Of a DNA stretch of 5,520 bases, positions 5,348-5,520 are shown one piece after another; positions within the stretch are counted from its first letter, which is position 1, and each line of letters opens with the position of its first letter. The notes under the pieces are model-generated. The model had not been told where the DNA came from. It saw nothing but the letters and a program-made list of their open reading frames with translations, and did not search any database. A program made the position numbers and the translations under genes. This stretch comes from Oxalobacteraceae bacterium (GTDB taxonomy: Bacteria > Pseudomonadota > Gammaproteobacteria > Burkholderiales > Burkholderiaceae_D): the NCBI GenBank assembly GCA_003132085.1, contig PKWO01000523.1:1-5520 (forward strand). Direction: 5' to 3'.

Positions 5348-5520
5348 TTAATTGCGAACCACGCGTTTGTACTCGTTGGTACGGGTATCAACTTCAATCA
5401 CGTCGCCCTGGCTGACAAACAACGGCACTTGAATGGTGTGGCCATGCGCCTCCAGCGCATTTTCGAGCTTGGCTTCTTTCAAGACATTGCCGGAAGTATT
5501 GCCCTTGACTGCGGGCTCAG
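5348..5520 (-). CDS. efp: Elongation factor P, C-terminal part (gene continues beyond the window)
   Basis: EF-P binds the ribosome between the P and E sites and relieves stalling at polyproline stretches. Only the last 56 residues are visible on the minus strand: EPAVKGNTSGNVLKEAKLEN, then HTIQVPLFVSQGDVIEVDTRTNEYKRVVRN and TAA (5350-5348). This is OB domain III. VPLF followed by GDVIEVDTRTNEY is the family's C-terminal signature, and EPAVKG is typical of betaproteobacterial EF-P. The N-terminal domain with the modified Lys/Arg loop lies outside the window, so the modification type cannot be judged. The stretch ENALEAHGHTIQ differs from, and looks slightly longer than, the burkholderial TGFELQ version I recall. 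The gene converges on the cyd operon and shares its terminator. Confidence 0.95.
   Translation of the reverse strand, partial: EPAVKGNTSGNVLKEAKLENALEAHGHTIQVPLFVSQGDVIEVDTRTNEYKRVVRN

Overview
The window is a stretch of bacterial chromosome, most likely from a betaproteobacterium. That placement is an inference from three things: the tail of elongation factor P (EPAVKGNTSG...VDTRTNEY), a CydP small subunit, and a GbsR/MarR-type regulator heading an E. coli-type cytochrome bd operon. An Oxalobacteraceae-like Burkholderiales member would fit, but the window does not settle the family. The genes are moderately GC-rich and the intergenic regions are clearly AT-richer.

Layout. Positions 1-278 hold a possible 5' end of a divergent minus-strand gene (weak evidence) and an AT-rich spacer with a perfect 17-bp inverted repeat. 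Positions 279-1310 encode a CurA/PTGR1-type NADP-dependent oxidoreductase, apparently its own transcription unit. Positions 1311-1500 form a short but signal-dense control region: three tandem 10-bp repeats, a hairpin-capable inverted repeat, two small palindromes, a consensus TATAAT box, and an 18-bp near-perfect palindrome directly after that box. Positions 1501-5266 form one tight plus-strand operon: GbsR/MarR-like regulator, cydP, cydA, cydB, cydX. A strong bidirectional hairpin terminator (5300-5335) closes it. The window ends inside efp, which converges on the operon from the minus strand.

How the genes work together. CydA and CydB are the two large subunits of a cytochrome bd quinol:O2 oxidoreductase with the long (E. 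coli-type) Q-loop and all three haem-ligand positions intact. CydX is the known single-helix stabilising subunit. CydP is a second, poorly characterised single-helix protein whose gene overlaps the start of cydA. The regulator is the first gene of the same transcript, and the palindrome over its likely transcription start suggests that it controls its own operon. No FNR-type TTGAT-N4-ATCAA site was seen, and cydD and cydC (haem d oxidase assembly) are not in the window.

Nothing here is a wholly new system. The parts least explained by existing knowledge are the regulator/operator arrangement, the tandem 10-bp repeats and the CydP subunit.
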